Shown here: piece by piece, positions 8,127 to 16,959 of the stretch
Position numbering within the stretch: position 1 is the first letter of the stretch
How the letters are laid out: every line of letters starts with the position of its first letter
Assembly: GCA_015222805.1 (NCBI GenBank)
Contig: JADFVZ010000056.1
Location: 1-64,000, forward strand
Direction of reading: 5' to 3'
DNA: 64,000 bases
Source: Pseudomonadota bacterium
GTDB lineage: Bacteria > Pseudomonadota > Gammaproteobacteria > Xanthomonadales > SZUA-36
Translations under genes and position numbers: made by a program
Notes under the pieces: generated by a model
What the model saw: only the letters and a program-made list of their open reading frames with translations
Databases searched by the model: none
What the model was told of the DNA's origin: nothing

Positions 8127-9797
8127 ATGTTGAATCAAGTAACTCGAAGAGTATCCGTATTGAGGTTTTTGGCATTGACGGGTTTAGTCTTGCTGTTGTC
8201 TGCCTGTGATCAGCCTGAAATATTGCCACCGCGAACTGTTGACCACCCATTGGTGTTTATTGGCCTGGATGGTGCAGAATGGGGCGTAATTGAACCGATG
8301 CTGGCACGCGGTGAGTTACCAAATTTACAGAAACTGATGAATCAGGGTGTGCATGGCGGGTTGATCAATCCAGGGGCAATGGTTTCACCGCCTGTGTGGA
8401 CAACTTTTGTTACCGGTGAGCACCCGCGGGTCCACGGAATCCTTGATCATGTATTTCCTTTTGATCTTTCCAGCTCCAAACAACCGGTAGATTCCACCTT
8501 GAGGTTATCACCAGCGCTCTGGAATATCGCCTCGGCTGCCGGTTTACGGTCTGCTGTCATGGGGTACTTTGTAAGTTGGCCGGCTGAAGATATCATGGGT
8601 ACGATAGTGACAGACAGGGTGATGCAAAAATACCCGCACAGTGTATTCCCGGAAGCACGGGAGGGTGAAGTATTTAAAATTGTCAGTGAACTAACTGATA
8701 AGGATGCCCAGGAAGATTTCCTGAGGCGGTATTATTCCTGGGGTTATCGCCCACAACAGGCGGATGATCCTGCAGATACTCACTATAAAGCAGCGCGATT
8801 GATTGCCCGACGTGGTGACCGGCTACTGGTTAATGATGAAATTATTCGACGCAGCGCAATGCAATTGCAAACCGATGCCTATGACCTGGTGCTGGTGTAC
8901 CTGCGTTCGACGGATTTGGTCAGTCATTCTTTCTGGAAAGAATATGATGACAGTGGTTTTCCTGAACCTGCAGACCCCGAACTAAAGGAACAGTTAGGTG
9001 ATGTGATCCCGGAGTCTTATCGTTATGTTGATGAGGCCATTGGCGGTTTGATGGAAAAGTTTGGAGCTGAAGCTAATTATGTAGTCGTTTCCGATCATGG
9101 TTTTCACTCTGCGGGTAAAGAAATTCACCTGCAGAACGAAGTCCATTCTGTATTAACCGGAAATCACCTCCCGGTAGGCATTTTTATTGCTGCTGGACCG
9201 GATATCAGGACACAGTCTTTATTACCGGAGCAGTGGCAGATTACGGCCCTTGATGTATTACCTATACTGATGAAATTATCAGGGCTACCAATATTAAAGC
9301 AGCAGCCTGCTGGCAGGCTGGACTGGCTGTTTGCTGACAGCTTCCTAAGTAAACCGAGAGCCAGGCCAGTCAAGGCCTATCCGGCAGATGATTTTGCCCG
9401 TGCCTATAACAGTGCTGCACAGGTTGATCAGTTAAAAGAAATGTCCTCACTCAGCGGGCTTGGTTACATCGGTGGCAATACTTCAGCTGGCAGCAGTGAT
9501 CTTGAAAAATATGATTTCTGGAATTCCAGCAACGAAGTTATCCTCCAGCATAGCAGTGGGGAGATTGTTGATGATATGCTTAATAACAAGTTTTATGGTG
9601 CAGCTGTGGCATATCTTGAATGCCTTCAGTTTAATCCTGCTTTACAGAAACCACTGTTGACCAGGGTGCGGATCAGGATAAGGGCACTTGCGGAGTCCCC
9701 CTACCTGGATAAACCACTGGAGGCGAAAAAATTAATGCGTAAACTCAGGCAGGCCATTTCAAACAGGGAAAAAGCGATGGCCGGAAAAACATCATGA
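8127..9797 (+). CDS. Alkaline phosphatase / type I phosphodiesterase-family lipoprotein
   Basis: About 556 residues from the ATG at 8127; a TTG two codons upstream (8121) is an alternative. Lipobox LSAC (Cys27) marks an envelope lipoprotein. FIGLDGAEWG (Asp48) and NPGAMVSPPVWTTFVTG with the following H-G-I-L-D-H are the metal and nucleophile (Ser) motifs of the phosphodiesterase branch, and VVSDHGFHSAG is the second metal site. After the catalytic domain comes LSGLGYIGG and then a C-terminal helical extension of about 90 residues (Y-L-E-C-L-Q-F-N-P), which may be a degenerate TPR-like pair. It is the paralogue of the leftward AlkP-type gene and overlaps the next gene by 4 bp (ATGA). Confidence 0.82.
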   Translation: MLNQVTRRVSVLRFLALTGLVLLLSACDQPEILPPRTVDHPLVFIGLDGAEWGVIEPMLARGELPNLQKLMNQGVHGGLINPGAMVSPPVWTTFVTGEHPRVHGILDHVFPFDLSSSKQPVDSTLRLSPALWNIASAAGLRSAVMGYFVSWPAEDIMGTIVTDRVMQKYPHSVFPEAREGEVFKIVSELTDKDAQEDFLRRYYSWGYRPQQADDPADTHYKAARLIARRGDRLLVNDEIIRRSAMQLQTDAYDLVLVYLRSTDLVSHSFWKEYDDSGFPEPADPELKEQLGDVIPESYRYVDEAIGGLMEKFGAEANYVVVSDHGFHSAGKEIHLQNEVHSVLTGNHLPVGIFIAAGPDIRTQSLLPEQWQITALDVLPILMKLSGLPILKQQPAGRLDWLFADSFLSKPRARPVKAYPADDFARAYNSAAQVDQLKEMSSLSGLGYIGGNTSAGSSDLEKYDFWNSSNEVILQHSSGEIVDDMLNNKFYGAAVAYLECLQFNPALQKPLLTRVRIRIRALAESPYLDKPLEAKKLMRKLRQAISNREKAMAGKTS

Positions 9798-11146
9798 AAG
9801 CCCGAACACTAACAAGTAGCCTCATGTTATTACTGTTTTCTGTCATCCTGTTAACGGCATGTAAACAACCGCTACCGCAGGTCCAGGTAGAGACCAGGGC
9901 TGGTTTAAAAGAAGTATTCCAGGCCGATTACAATGTTCTGGTGGTTAGTTTTGACGCACTCCGTGCTGATACGCTGGGCGTTTATGGGTATTCCCGTCCG
10001 GTTTCTCCCAATATAGATCATTTTGCGGAGTCTTCGCTGGTTTTTGATAATGCCCACAGTGCTGCGCAGTCAACACCCACATCATTTGCTGCTGCATGGA
10101 CGGGCCGCCTGCCTCTCAGGGTGTTTCGCGGCTGGAAACTTATCGATAGGGAAACCCTTGCCGCGGCATTCCTCGAAGCGGGTTTTGTAACAGCCGGTTT
10201 TACTGATAACCAGCAGTTGCTGCCTGAACGGGGGTTTTCCACTGGTTTCCAGACCTATGTACTGCAAACCGAGGGTAATGACGATAAATTACTGCAGGCA
10301 TCCCTCGACTGGCTACAGCTCAATCACGAGAAAAAGTTTTTTGCCTGGTTTCATTTCCTTTCACCGCATACCCCATATGATTACCGGGAAATGGCAACTG
10401 ATTTTTATGAGCCGGGATACAAGGGGCGTTTTAAGAAAAGTGCAAAAGGTCATTTTGAAATAAACAGCCCGGCAGAACTGAAACGTGCGCGCGATCTTTA
10501 TGACGGTGAAGTCTTCTATGCTGACAGTATTTTTCAATCGATCCGTGAACAGTTGCAGGCGCTGGGAATTGATAAACGCACGATTATTGTGCTTACTTCC
10601 GATCATGGGGAAGAATTCATGGATCATGGTGGCCTTCAGCACAACTCCGTTTATGAAGAGGTCTTGCGAATACCACTGATCATTTCCCATCCCGGAATGA
10701 ATTCCGGCAAGCGTACCGATATTAACTACTCCAATGTTGATCTCTATAAAACACTTTTAGCCATCGTTGGAATTGATACCGATAAAATCACAGATGGTAT
10801 CAATTTATTAAACCGGGTTCCGCAGCGTCGCCCGATCCTTGCGACGGCGATGACGGCAAAACTGAAACGCCAGTTTGGCATGTTGATGGAAAATGATAAA
10901 TACCAGCTGGACTGTATGCCGGAATCTTCAGAACGGCTCTTTGACTTGCAAAATGATACAAAAGAACTCAACGACCTGGCACTGGATTTCCCGGAAAAGC
11001 TTGAGCAGTTGTATCAAACACTGGAAATCATTGTCGGTAAAGACCCCTGTTCAGTTATGCAAAAAGCCACAGCCGGTAAAAGTATTGAAAGTGATTTAAG
11101 TGAAGAACAAATGGAGCGTTTAAAGTCGCTCGGTTACATTCAATAG
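9794..11146 (+). CDS. Sulfatase-like (AlkP superfamily) lipoprotein
   Basis: 450 residues with lipobox LTAC (Cys23). VVSFDALRADT (Asp54) is the metal motif, AQSTPTSFAAAWTG carries the nucleophile-position Thr94, and TSDHGEEFMDHGG is the second metal site. The formylglycine consensus is missing. The protein ends L-K-S-L-G-Y-I-Q, the same tail type as its leftward paralogues. It is translationally coupled to the preceding AlkP-type gene through an ATGA overlap, giving a two-gene rightward operon divergent from the six-gene one. It probably works with those proteins on the same surface substrate. Confidence 0.82.
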   Translation: MKARTLTSSLMLLLFSVILLTACKQPLPQVQVETRAGLKEVFQADYNVLVVSFDALRADTLGVYGYSRPVSPNIDHFAESSLVFDNAHSAAQSTPTSFAAAWTGRLPLRVFRGWKLIDRETLAAAFLEAGFVTAGFTDNQQLLPERGFSTGFQTYVLQTEGNDDKLLQASLDWLQLNHEKKFFAWFHFLSPHTPYDYREMATDFYEPGYKGRFKKSAKGHFEINSPAELKRARDLYDGEVFYADSIFQSIREQLQALGIDKRTIIVLTSDHGEEFMDHGGLQHNSVYEEVLRIPLIISHPGMNSGKRTDINYSNVDLYKTLLAIVGIDTDKITDGINLLNRVPQRRPILATAMTAKLKRQFGMLMENDKYQLDCMPESSERLFDLQNDTKELNDLALDFPEKLEQLYQTLEIIVGKDPCSVMQKATAGKSIESDLSEEQMERLKSLGYIQ

Positions 11147-11169
11147 CCTGGACGGGCGGTTCCTTTTCA

Positions 11170-11193
11170 AACTGGCTGCCTGTCAGGCCAGTT
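11170..11193 (+). terminator. Weak stem-loop after the AlkP pair
   Basis: A 7-bp perfect stem (AACTGGC at 11170-11176 with GCCAGTT at 11187-11193) lies 23 bp after the stop codon of the sulfatase-like gene. No clear T-run follows, so intrinsic termination would be weak. Confidence 0.3.
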
Positions 11194-11278
11194 GCTACAT
11201 TTGCAATTTGTACTCTCAAGTAGTAGTTTTACTAGTATGGGTTAATATATTATCTGTAGTAGGGAAGGCTATAACTGT

Positions 11279-13969
11279 ATGTATATACAATCAAATAATC
11301 TATATCGTCAGTACGTAAATCTAGTTATATTTTGGCAAAAATCAATAACACTGACTATATTTGCCCTGGCAGTTCTATTTTCCCCTCTCTCGAGCCTGGG
11401 AGCACAGGAAATAATAACGGGTCAGTTGATTACGCTATTCGGTGACCCTCAGGCGGATTCCGGCAAATCATCAAAAGTGGTATTAACCTTGACCGAGGAT
11501 GATGGAACCATGACTGAGTTGTCTATCAGTCCTGAGTTGCTTTCTGCCAACGGTGACTTTTTTGCCTGGAATAATAAACGTGTCAGGGTCTATCTCAGGG
11601 AAGATCAGTTACAGTCAACTGCTCCCAGCCAGAAGCAAACTGTACGTAAAGTCGCTGCGATGACTGTATTGGGCGATCTCAGTGGAGGCAATAAAGCAGC
11701 TGCATCCTCACAGGCTGCACAGGGTTTTTCCGGTTCAAAACCTTTCGTTTCAATTCTGTGTAAATTTTCTGATGTGGCGGATGAACCCAGGGATTTGGCG
11801 TACTTTAATGGCATGTATTCCAACACGCCGGGTGGTATGGATCATTACTGGCGTGAAAATTCCTATGCTGCAATCAATGTGGAAGGCAGTACTGCAATTG
11901 ACTGGGTCGTATTGCCGGGCACGCGTGAAAGCTACATCCCGATGGTGAATGGGGAAGAAGAAGCTGATTTAAGCCTGTTGTTTAATGACTGTACCGCTGC
12001 TGCGGATCCTCTTGTTGATTTCTCCAATGGAGGCAATCCGTTCCAGGGCATCAATATGATGTTCAATGATGATCTTGATGGTTTTGCCTGGGGTGGTAGT
12101 CGATTTACGATGCTTGATGGTGTCAATAAGTCATGGAGTGTGACCTGGGAACCGCCGTGGGGCTATGCTAATAACGCCATCATTGCCCATGAAATGGGAC
12201 ATGGTTTCGGCTTGCCACATTCTACCAACTGGGATAATGATAATTATCCCTATGACAATCTGTGGGATGTGATGAGCAGGGCAGGATCAGCATATGCCGT
12301 CAATGATCCGGTATATGGGCAACGCGGCCAGCACACGAATGCTTATCATAAAGCTCAGCTTGGGTGGATAAGCGGAGCGCAGTTACTGGAGGTCGGTAGC
12401 GGGATAAAAACCACAGTGGTGGTTGATGCCATGTCTGATAACAGTACCGCTAACTACCGTATGATTCGTATTCCAATACCCGGTAGTTCAGATTACTACA
12501 CCGTAGAATCGAGGTTGATGGAGGGCGATTATGATGGTGCCCTGCCGGGCAATGCGGTGATAATTTACCAGGTGGTAAATGGTCGTAAAGAACCTTCCTG
12601 GGCAGTTGATACAGACAACCCGCCTGCAAACACCAATGATAATGAAGGCACTATGTTTCGGCCAGGAGAAACATTCACAGATGCCGGCAACAGTATAGTT
12701 ATTAAAGTCGAGGCGGCAACCGTCGATGGTTTCAGGGTGACCGTTGACACCAACAGTTTGATTCCTCCTGTGCCAACCGGCGTCAATGCCAGCGATGGTG
12801 CCTTTGCAGACCACACAAGAATCAACTGGAATGCCTCACCTGGAGCTACCGGTTATCGTGTTTACCGCTGTGCAGGTACAAGTACCGGTACATGCGGCTC
12901 AGCAACCGGTTTTCCAACAGGCCCGAGCTTTGATGACCCTAATGGTTCAGCAGGCACCAGCTATTATTATCGCGTGAAGGCCTGTGCCAACGGACTGTGC
13001 AGTGCTTTCAGTGCGGCTGATCAAGGTTTCCGCACGGCGGCTATGGAAGAAAAAATGCGGGTTAACCGCTTCCTTAGTTTTGATGCTGATCAAAAAGCGG
13101 ATGTTTCGTTGCGTAATATGCTGACCGGTCGCTGGGAGATTAATTTCTTAAATAATCGCTTTGTTAAGCCCAACAGCGGCCCGACCTGGCTGTTCCCCAG
13201 CCTGGACTGGGAAATGCAGGGTACGGGTGATTTTAACGGTAATGGTACCGGTGATTTCCTCCTGCGTAACCGTAATACTGGTGGCTGGTGGATTTTCCTG
13301 ATGAACGGACGTAACTTCACCAGTGGCAAAACCCTGATAAGCACCAATGTGGATTGGGAGATGGCCGGTATTGGTGATTTTGACGGTGATGGCCGGGATG
13401 ATGTGCTTTTGCGGAACAAAGTAACTGGCCGTTGGCAGATATTCTTTTTAAATAATCGCTTTGTAAAAGCCAATAGTGGCCCAACCTGGTTATTCCCCAG
13501 CCTGGACTGGGAAATGATGGGAACTGCCGATGTTAACGGTAACGGTCGTAGCGACGTCATTTTGCGCAACCGTATTACCGGCGGCTGGTGGATATTTATT
13601 ATGAACGGGCGTAACTTTACCAGCGGTAAAACCCTGATCACCCAGAATATGGACTGGCAGATAGCCGGTATTGGAGATTTTGATGGTGATACAAGAGATG
13701 ATGTACTTTTGCGCAATAAATTAACCGGGCGCTGGCAGATTTTCTTCCTGAATAATCGCTTTGTTAAATCAAACAGTGGTTTCAGCTGGATGTTCCCAAG
13801 CCTGGACTGGGTAATGCAGGGAACGGGCGATGTCAATGCCAATAACCGGGACGATGTCGTCCTGCGCAACAGCGTAACCGGGGGTTGGTGGATATTTATA
13901 ATGAACGGGCGACATTTTACCAGTGGGAAAACATTAATCACCACAAACCAGGACTGGGAAGTTCCATAA
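11279..13969 (+). CDS. Secreted M6-like metalloprotease with FN3 and constant C-terminal FG-GAP domain
   Basis: 896 residues with a signal peptide (about 1-41, ending LGAQ). The zincin site HEMGHGFGLPH at 304-314 fits HExxHxxGxxH with a third His ligand, resembling M6/immune-inhibitor-A-like metalloproteases. A fibronectin III-like domain (about 500-585, ATGYRVYRCAG) follows, then the constant C-terminal domain of this locus (about 595-896): six alternating FG-GAP/VCBS-like units with D-F-D-G-D-G-type calcium loops, ending QDWEVP. A purine-rich ribosome site (AGGGAAGG) precedes the ATG. It is the first gene of the array and probably an exported protease that cuts extracellular protein; the shared tail may hold it to the surface or guide secretion, which is inference. 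Confidence 0.82.
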   Translation: MYIQSNNLYRQYVNLVIFWQKSITLTIFALAVLFSPLSSLGAQEIITGQLITLFGDPQADSGKSSKVVLTLTEDDGTMTELSISPELLSANGDFFAWNNKRVRVYLREDQLQSTAPSQKQTVRKVAAMTVLGDLSGGNKAAASSQAAQGFSGSKPFVSILCKFSDVADEPRDLAYFNGMYSNTPGGMDHYWRENSYAAINVEGSTAIDWVVLPGTRESYIPMVNGEEEADLSLLFNDCTAAADPLVDFSNGGNPFQGINMMFNDDLDGFAWGGSRFTMLDGVNKSWSVTWEPPWGYANNAIIAHEMGHGFGLPHSTNWDNDNYPYDNLWDVMSRAGSAYAVNDPVYGQRGQHTNAYHKAQLGWISGAQLLEVGSGIKTTVVVDAMSDNSTANYRMIRIPIPGSSDYYTVESRLMEGDYDGALPGNAVIIYQVVNGRKEPSWAVDTDNPPANTNDNEGTMFRPGETFTDAGNSIVIKVEAATVDGFRVTVDTNSLIPPVPTGVNASDGAFADHTRINWNASPGATGYRVYRCAGTSTGTCGSATGFPTGPSFDDPNGSAGTSYYYRVKACANGLCSAFSAADQGFRTAAMEEKMRVNRFLSFDADQKADVSLRNMLTGRWEINFLNNRFVKPNSGPTWLFPSLDWEMQGTGDFNGNGTGDFLLRNRNTGGWWIFLMNGRNFTSGKTLISTNVDWEMAGIGDFDGDGRDDVLLRNKVTGRWQIFFLNNRFVKANSGPTWLFPSLDWEMMGTADVNGNGRSDVILRNRITGGWWIFIMNGRNFTSGKTLITQNMDWQIAGIGDFDGDTRDDVLLRNKLTGRWQIFFLNNRFVKSNSGFSWMFPSLDWVMQGTGDVNANNRDDVVLRNSVTGGWWIFIMNGRHFTSGKTLITTNQDWEVP

Positions 13970-13983
13970 CACGTTGAACTGTC

Positions 13984-14055
13984 GGGGTCGGAGTCAAATG
14001 CACTTACCATGGTAAATTAATGTAACACCGATTAAGTGCATTTGACTCTGACCCC
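13984..14055. repeat. Palindromic array repeat, copy 1
   Basis: 72 bp, starting 15 bp after the protease stop codon. Left arm GGGGTCGGAGTCAAATGCAC; right arm is its complement with one change (GTGCATTTGACTCTGACCCC). The centre is unrelated to that of other copies. It looks like the palindromes associated with REP-associated tyrosine transposases, although no transposase is in the window. Confidence 0.85.
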
Positions 14056-14080
14056 TGTTTCTGTAAATGGGGAAGTTTAT

Positions 14081-16747
14081 ATGCGATTTTTATATCATCA
14101 AACGGGTGCCTTGAAGTGTGGGCTATTAGCACAAATCCTCCTGATGTTGCTGATCATGTTTTCACCACAAGCCGCACTGGCTGATCTTTTTGATCAATTT
14201 ATAACAACCTGGAAAACCGATAATCCCGGCAGTTCAAATCCAACCTCAATAACTATTCCGATGGTTGGAGGACCTTATGATGTGGACTGGGATGGTGACG
14301 GTATTTTCGATGAGTTCGGACTGACAGGGCCCGTTACTCACGATTTCGGTGAGGCTGGAATCCAAACTGTGACCATAGAAGGGTCTTTTGAGACAATTAG
14401 CTTCAATAACGAGGGTGATAAAAATAAAATTATCACAGTAAACCGATGGGGAACAAATGCATGGACAACGATGGAATCAGCCTTCTATGGTTGTAAAAAC
14501 CTCGAGATAACAGCTGACCGGGGTGATTTTTCACAGGTTACCAGTATGGCGTATATGTTTGCAGATGCCCTGCTGGTTGATCCGTTTACCGGTAATTGGG
14601 ATACGGGTAACGTAAAAAGTTTCAGGTCAATGTTTGATGGTGCCAGCAAAGCAGCACCGCAGACTGCAAACTGGGATACGAGCAGTGCTACGGATATGTT
14701 TGGCATGTTTGGCGGTGCCACAAAGGCCAACCCGGAAACGATTTTTTGGGATGTCTCAAATGTAACGGATATGGGGTGGATGTTTTGGCAGGCTCCTGCT
14801 GCGAGACCGGATACCAAGAGTTGGGATACTTCTAAAGTGACCAACATGAGCCATATGTTTGATGGTGCCAGCGCCGCTAATCCCGATGCAGGCGGCTGGT
14901 CTACTGCTGAAGTTAAGTTTATGCTCAGTATGTTTCGGAATGCAGTAACTTTTGATCAGGATATCGGGCCATGGAATGTAGGTTCACTGACTGACGCAGA
15001 AGGTATGTTCGAAGGCGTCAAGCTTAGTACGGTTAACTACAATAACCTGTTAACCGGCTGGGATGCACAAAACCTTAACTCCGGTGTTAAATTTAGTGGT
15101 GGAGACTCAGAATTCTGCTCACAAGAAGCAATCGATGCTCGTGACAATATGCTCAACTCGGACGGCTGGGAAATAGCTGATGGGGGGCAATGTGCAGCCC
15201 CGCAGATGACATCACTGGTGATCTGGTCCGTTGGCGCAGTTATCGAAAATTCCGAGACACAGTTAAGGGTGACAGCACATTTCGATGATGGTAGCTCTGA
15301 GGATGTCACTACAGAAGCCCAGTGGTTAGAAAATTCTCCATTTGCATCCATCAGCAGCTCAGGCCTTTTTAAAGCATTATCAGTTAGTAGCAACCAGGAA
15401 GTGGAAATACAAGTCACTTATTTATGGAAAACGGAATCTACTGTACTAACGATCCTAAATCGGTTGTCCCCGCCTGAAAACACCAGTGCCAGCGACAAAA
15501 CATCAGTGGATTCGGTAGCTATCAGCTGGGATGAAGTGCCGGACGCTGAAGGTTATCGGGTATTCCGCTGCACGGACGAGAATACAGCCAGTTGCGGAAC
15601 GGCGATTGCATTTCCCAATAATACCAGTTATACGGATGCGGACGGTGAGCTTGATACCAGCTATTGGTACCGTGTTAAATCCTGTGCAGACGGAAAATGC
15701 GGCCTGTTCAGTACGGCAGATGAAGGCAGCAGGGGAGAGGGTACAAACCCGCATAACCTGATGCGTGTTCACAGGCTGCCCAGTTTCGATACAGATAATA
15801 AAAGTGATGTGCTGTTGCGTGATTTAGGTGGCGCTGGGCAAGCTGGAAGTAGTTTGTCGTTGGATGGCTCCAGTAGCCTGCTGGGGAGTATTGATACTAC
15901 CGGTCGCTGGCAAATGAATTTCCTCAATAACCGCTGGGTTAAATCTAATAGTGGGCCTGCCTGGTTATTCCCCAGCCTTGACTGGGAAATGATGGCAGCG
16001 GGTGACTTCAATGGCAATGGTCGAGGAGATATCCTCTTACGCAACCAGATTACCGGTGGCTGGTGGATATTCCTGATGAACGGCCGTAACTTTACCAGCG
16101 GCAAGACTCCGATCACCTCCGATATGGACTGGCTAATGGCTGGCGTCGGTGATTTTGATGGTGACGGTAAAGACGATGTAATCCTGCGCAACAAAGTAAC
16201 AGGGCGCTGGCAAATTGTCTTTTTAAACAATCGGTTTGTTCGGGCCAACAGCGGACCCGTATGGTTATTTCCGAGCCTGGACTGGGAGATCATGGGCACG
16301 GGTGATTTTAACGGCAATGGGCGCAGTGATATTGCCATGCGGAACCGGTTAACTGGCGGCTGGTGGATATTCCTGATGAATGGTAAGGAATTCACCGGTG
16401 GAAAAACCTTGATCACTACAGATCCGGACTGGCAAATAGTAGCTATTGATGACTTTGATGGTGATGGTAAAGACGATTTGCAGCTACGTAACCTGGTTAC
16501 CGGGCGCTGGCAAATTAATTTTATGAATCACCGACAGGTCAAAGCTAACAGTGGCCCCAGCTGGATGTTTCCCAGCCTGGAATGGGAACTGATGGGTACG
16601 GGTGACTTTAACGGTAATGGTACGGGAGATAACCTGTTACGTAATAAAACCACTGGTGGCTGGTGGATATTCCTGATGAACGGACGCAGCTTTACCAGTG
16701 GAAAAACCCCACTGACACCAAATCAGGACTGGGTAATCCCCTATTAA
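14081..16747 (+). CDS. Secreted DUF285 (BspA-type) repeat protein with constant C-terminal FG-GAP domain
   Basis: Start chosen at ATG 14081 (MRFLYHQ), preceded by GGGGAAG; the open frame from 14036 runs through the upstream palindrome and is not coding. About 888 residues: signal peptide; a PKD-like domain (TTWKTDNPGSSN...YDVDWDGDG); six 25-residue DUF285/BspA repeats (W-D-T-x-x-V-T-x-M-x-x-M-F); a Big-like domain; an FN3-like domain (GYRVFRC); then six alternating units of the constant domain ending QDWVIPY. The first unit contains an extra Gly/Ser-rich stretch of about 24 residues. DUF285 repeats occur in surface proteins involved in adhesion. It is a close paralogue of the larger gene at 25974. 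Confidence 0.83.
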   Translation: MRFLYHQTGALKCGLLAQILLMLLIMFSPQAALADLFDQFITTWKTDNPGSSNPTSITIPMVGGPYDVDWDGDGIFDEFGLTGPVTHDFGEAGIQTVTIEGSFETISFNNEGDKNKIITVNRWGTNAWTTMESAFYGCKNLEITADRGDFSQVTSMAYMFADALLVDPFTGNWDTGNVKSFRSMFDGASKAAPQTANWDTSSATDMFGMFGGATKANPETIFWDVSNVTDMGWMFWQAPAARPDTKSWDTSKVTNMSHMFDGASAANPDAGGWSTAEVKFMLSMFRNAVTFDQDIGPWNVGSLTDAEGMFEGVKLSTVNYNNLLTGWDAQNLNSGVKFSGGDSEFCSQEAIDARDNMLNSDGWEIADGGQCAAPQMTSLVIWSVGAVIENSETQLRVTAHFDDGSSEDVTTEAQWLENSPFASISSSGLFKALSVSSNQEVEIQVTYLWKTESTVLTILNRLSPPENTSASDKTSVDSVAISWDEVPDAEGYRVFRCTDENTASCGTAIAFPNNTSYTDADGELDTSYWYRVKSCADGKCGLFSTADEGSRGEGTNPHNLMRVHRLPSFDTDNKSDVLLRDLGGAGQAGSSLSLDGSSSLLGSIDTTGRWQMNFLNNRWVKSNSGPAWLFPSLDWEMMAAGDFNGNGRGDILLRNQITGGWWIFLMNGRNFTSGKTPITSDMDWLMAGVGDFDGDGKDDVILRNKVTGRWQIVFLNNRFVRANSGPVWLFPSLDWEIMGTGDFNGNGRSDIAMRNRLTGGWWIFLMNGKEFTGGKTLITTDPDWQIVAIDDFDGDGKDDLQLRNLVTGRWQINFMNHRQVKANSGPSWMFPSLEWELMGTGDFNGNGTGDNLLRNKTTGGWWIFLMNGRSFTSGKTPLTPNQDWVIPY

Positions 16748-16757
16748 GTTAAAACCC

Positions 16758-16856
16758 GGGGTCAAAGTCAAATGCACGGAAATCCGGGGTCGGAGTCAAA
16801 TGCACATATCAGAGGGAAAATATTTCTCACCTGTTCGTACATTTGACCCCGACCCC
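16758..16856. repeat. Palindromic array repeat, copy 2, with an extra left arm
   Basis: A full palindrome at 16786-16856 is preceded by an additional left arm GGGGTCAAAGTCAAATGCAC at 16758-16777, 11 bp after the stop codon. The spare half suggests a tandem insertion or partial loss. The right arm reads GTACATTTGACCCCGACCCC, carrying two changes. Confidence 0.85.
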
Positions 16857-16959
16857 TGTTTCAACCTTGTAATCACCCGGCAGATATGATATTTATCACT
16901 AATCAAATCGGTTTCGACACGGATGTCGAATGCCTAAACATTAATGGATTATTACTATC

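Noticed and set aside
5020-11146. True formylglycine sulfatases
   Set aside because: None of the five AlkP-superfamily proteins has C/S-x-P-S-R or C-x-P-x-R at the nucleophile position, and no sulfatase-modifying enzyme gene is nearby.
13090-14010. Long minus-strand open frames opposite the constant-tail region (also at 15769-16416, 18261-19157, 20931-21708 and 28346-29185)
   Set aside because: They mirror the repeated codon pattern of the plus-strand tail, lack ribosome sites and encode low-complexity Pro/Ser/Arg-rich sequence.
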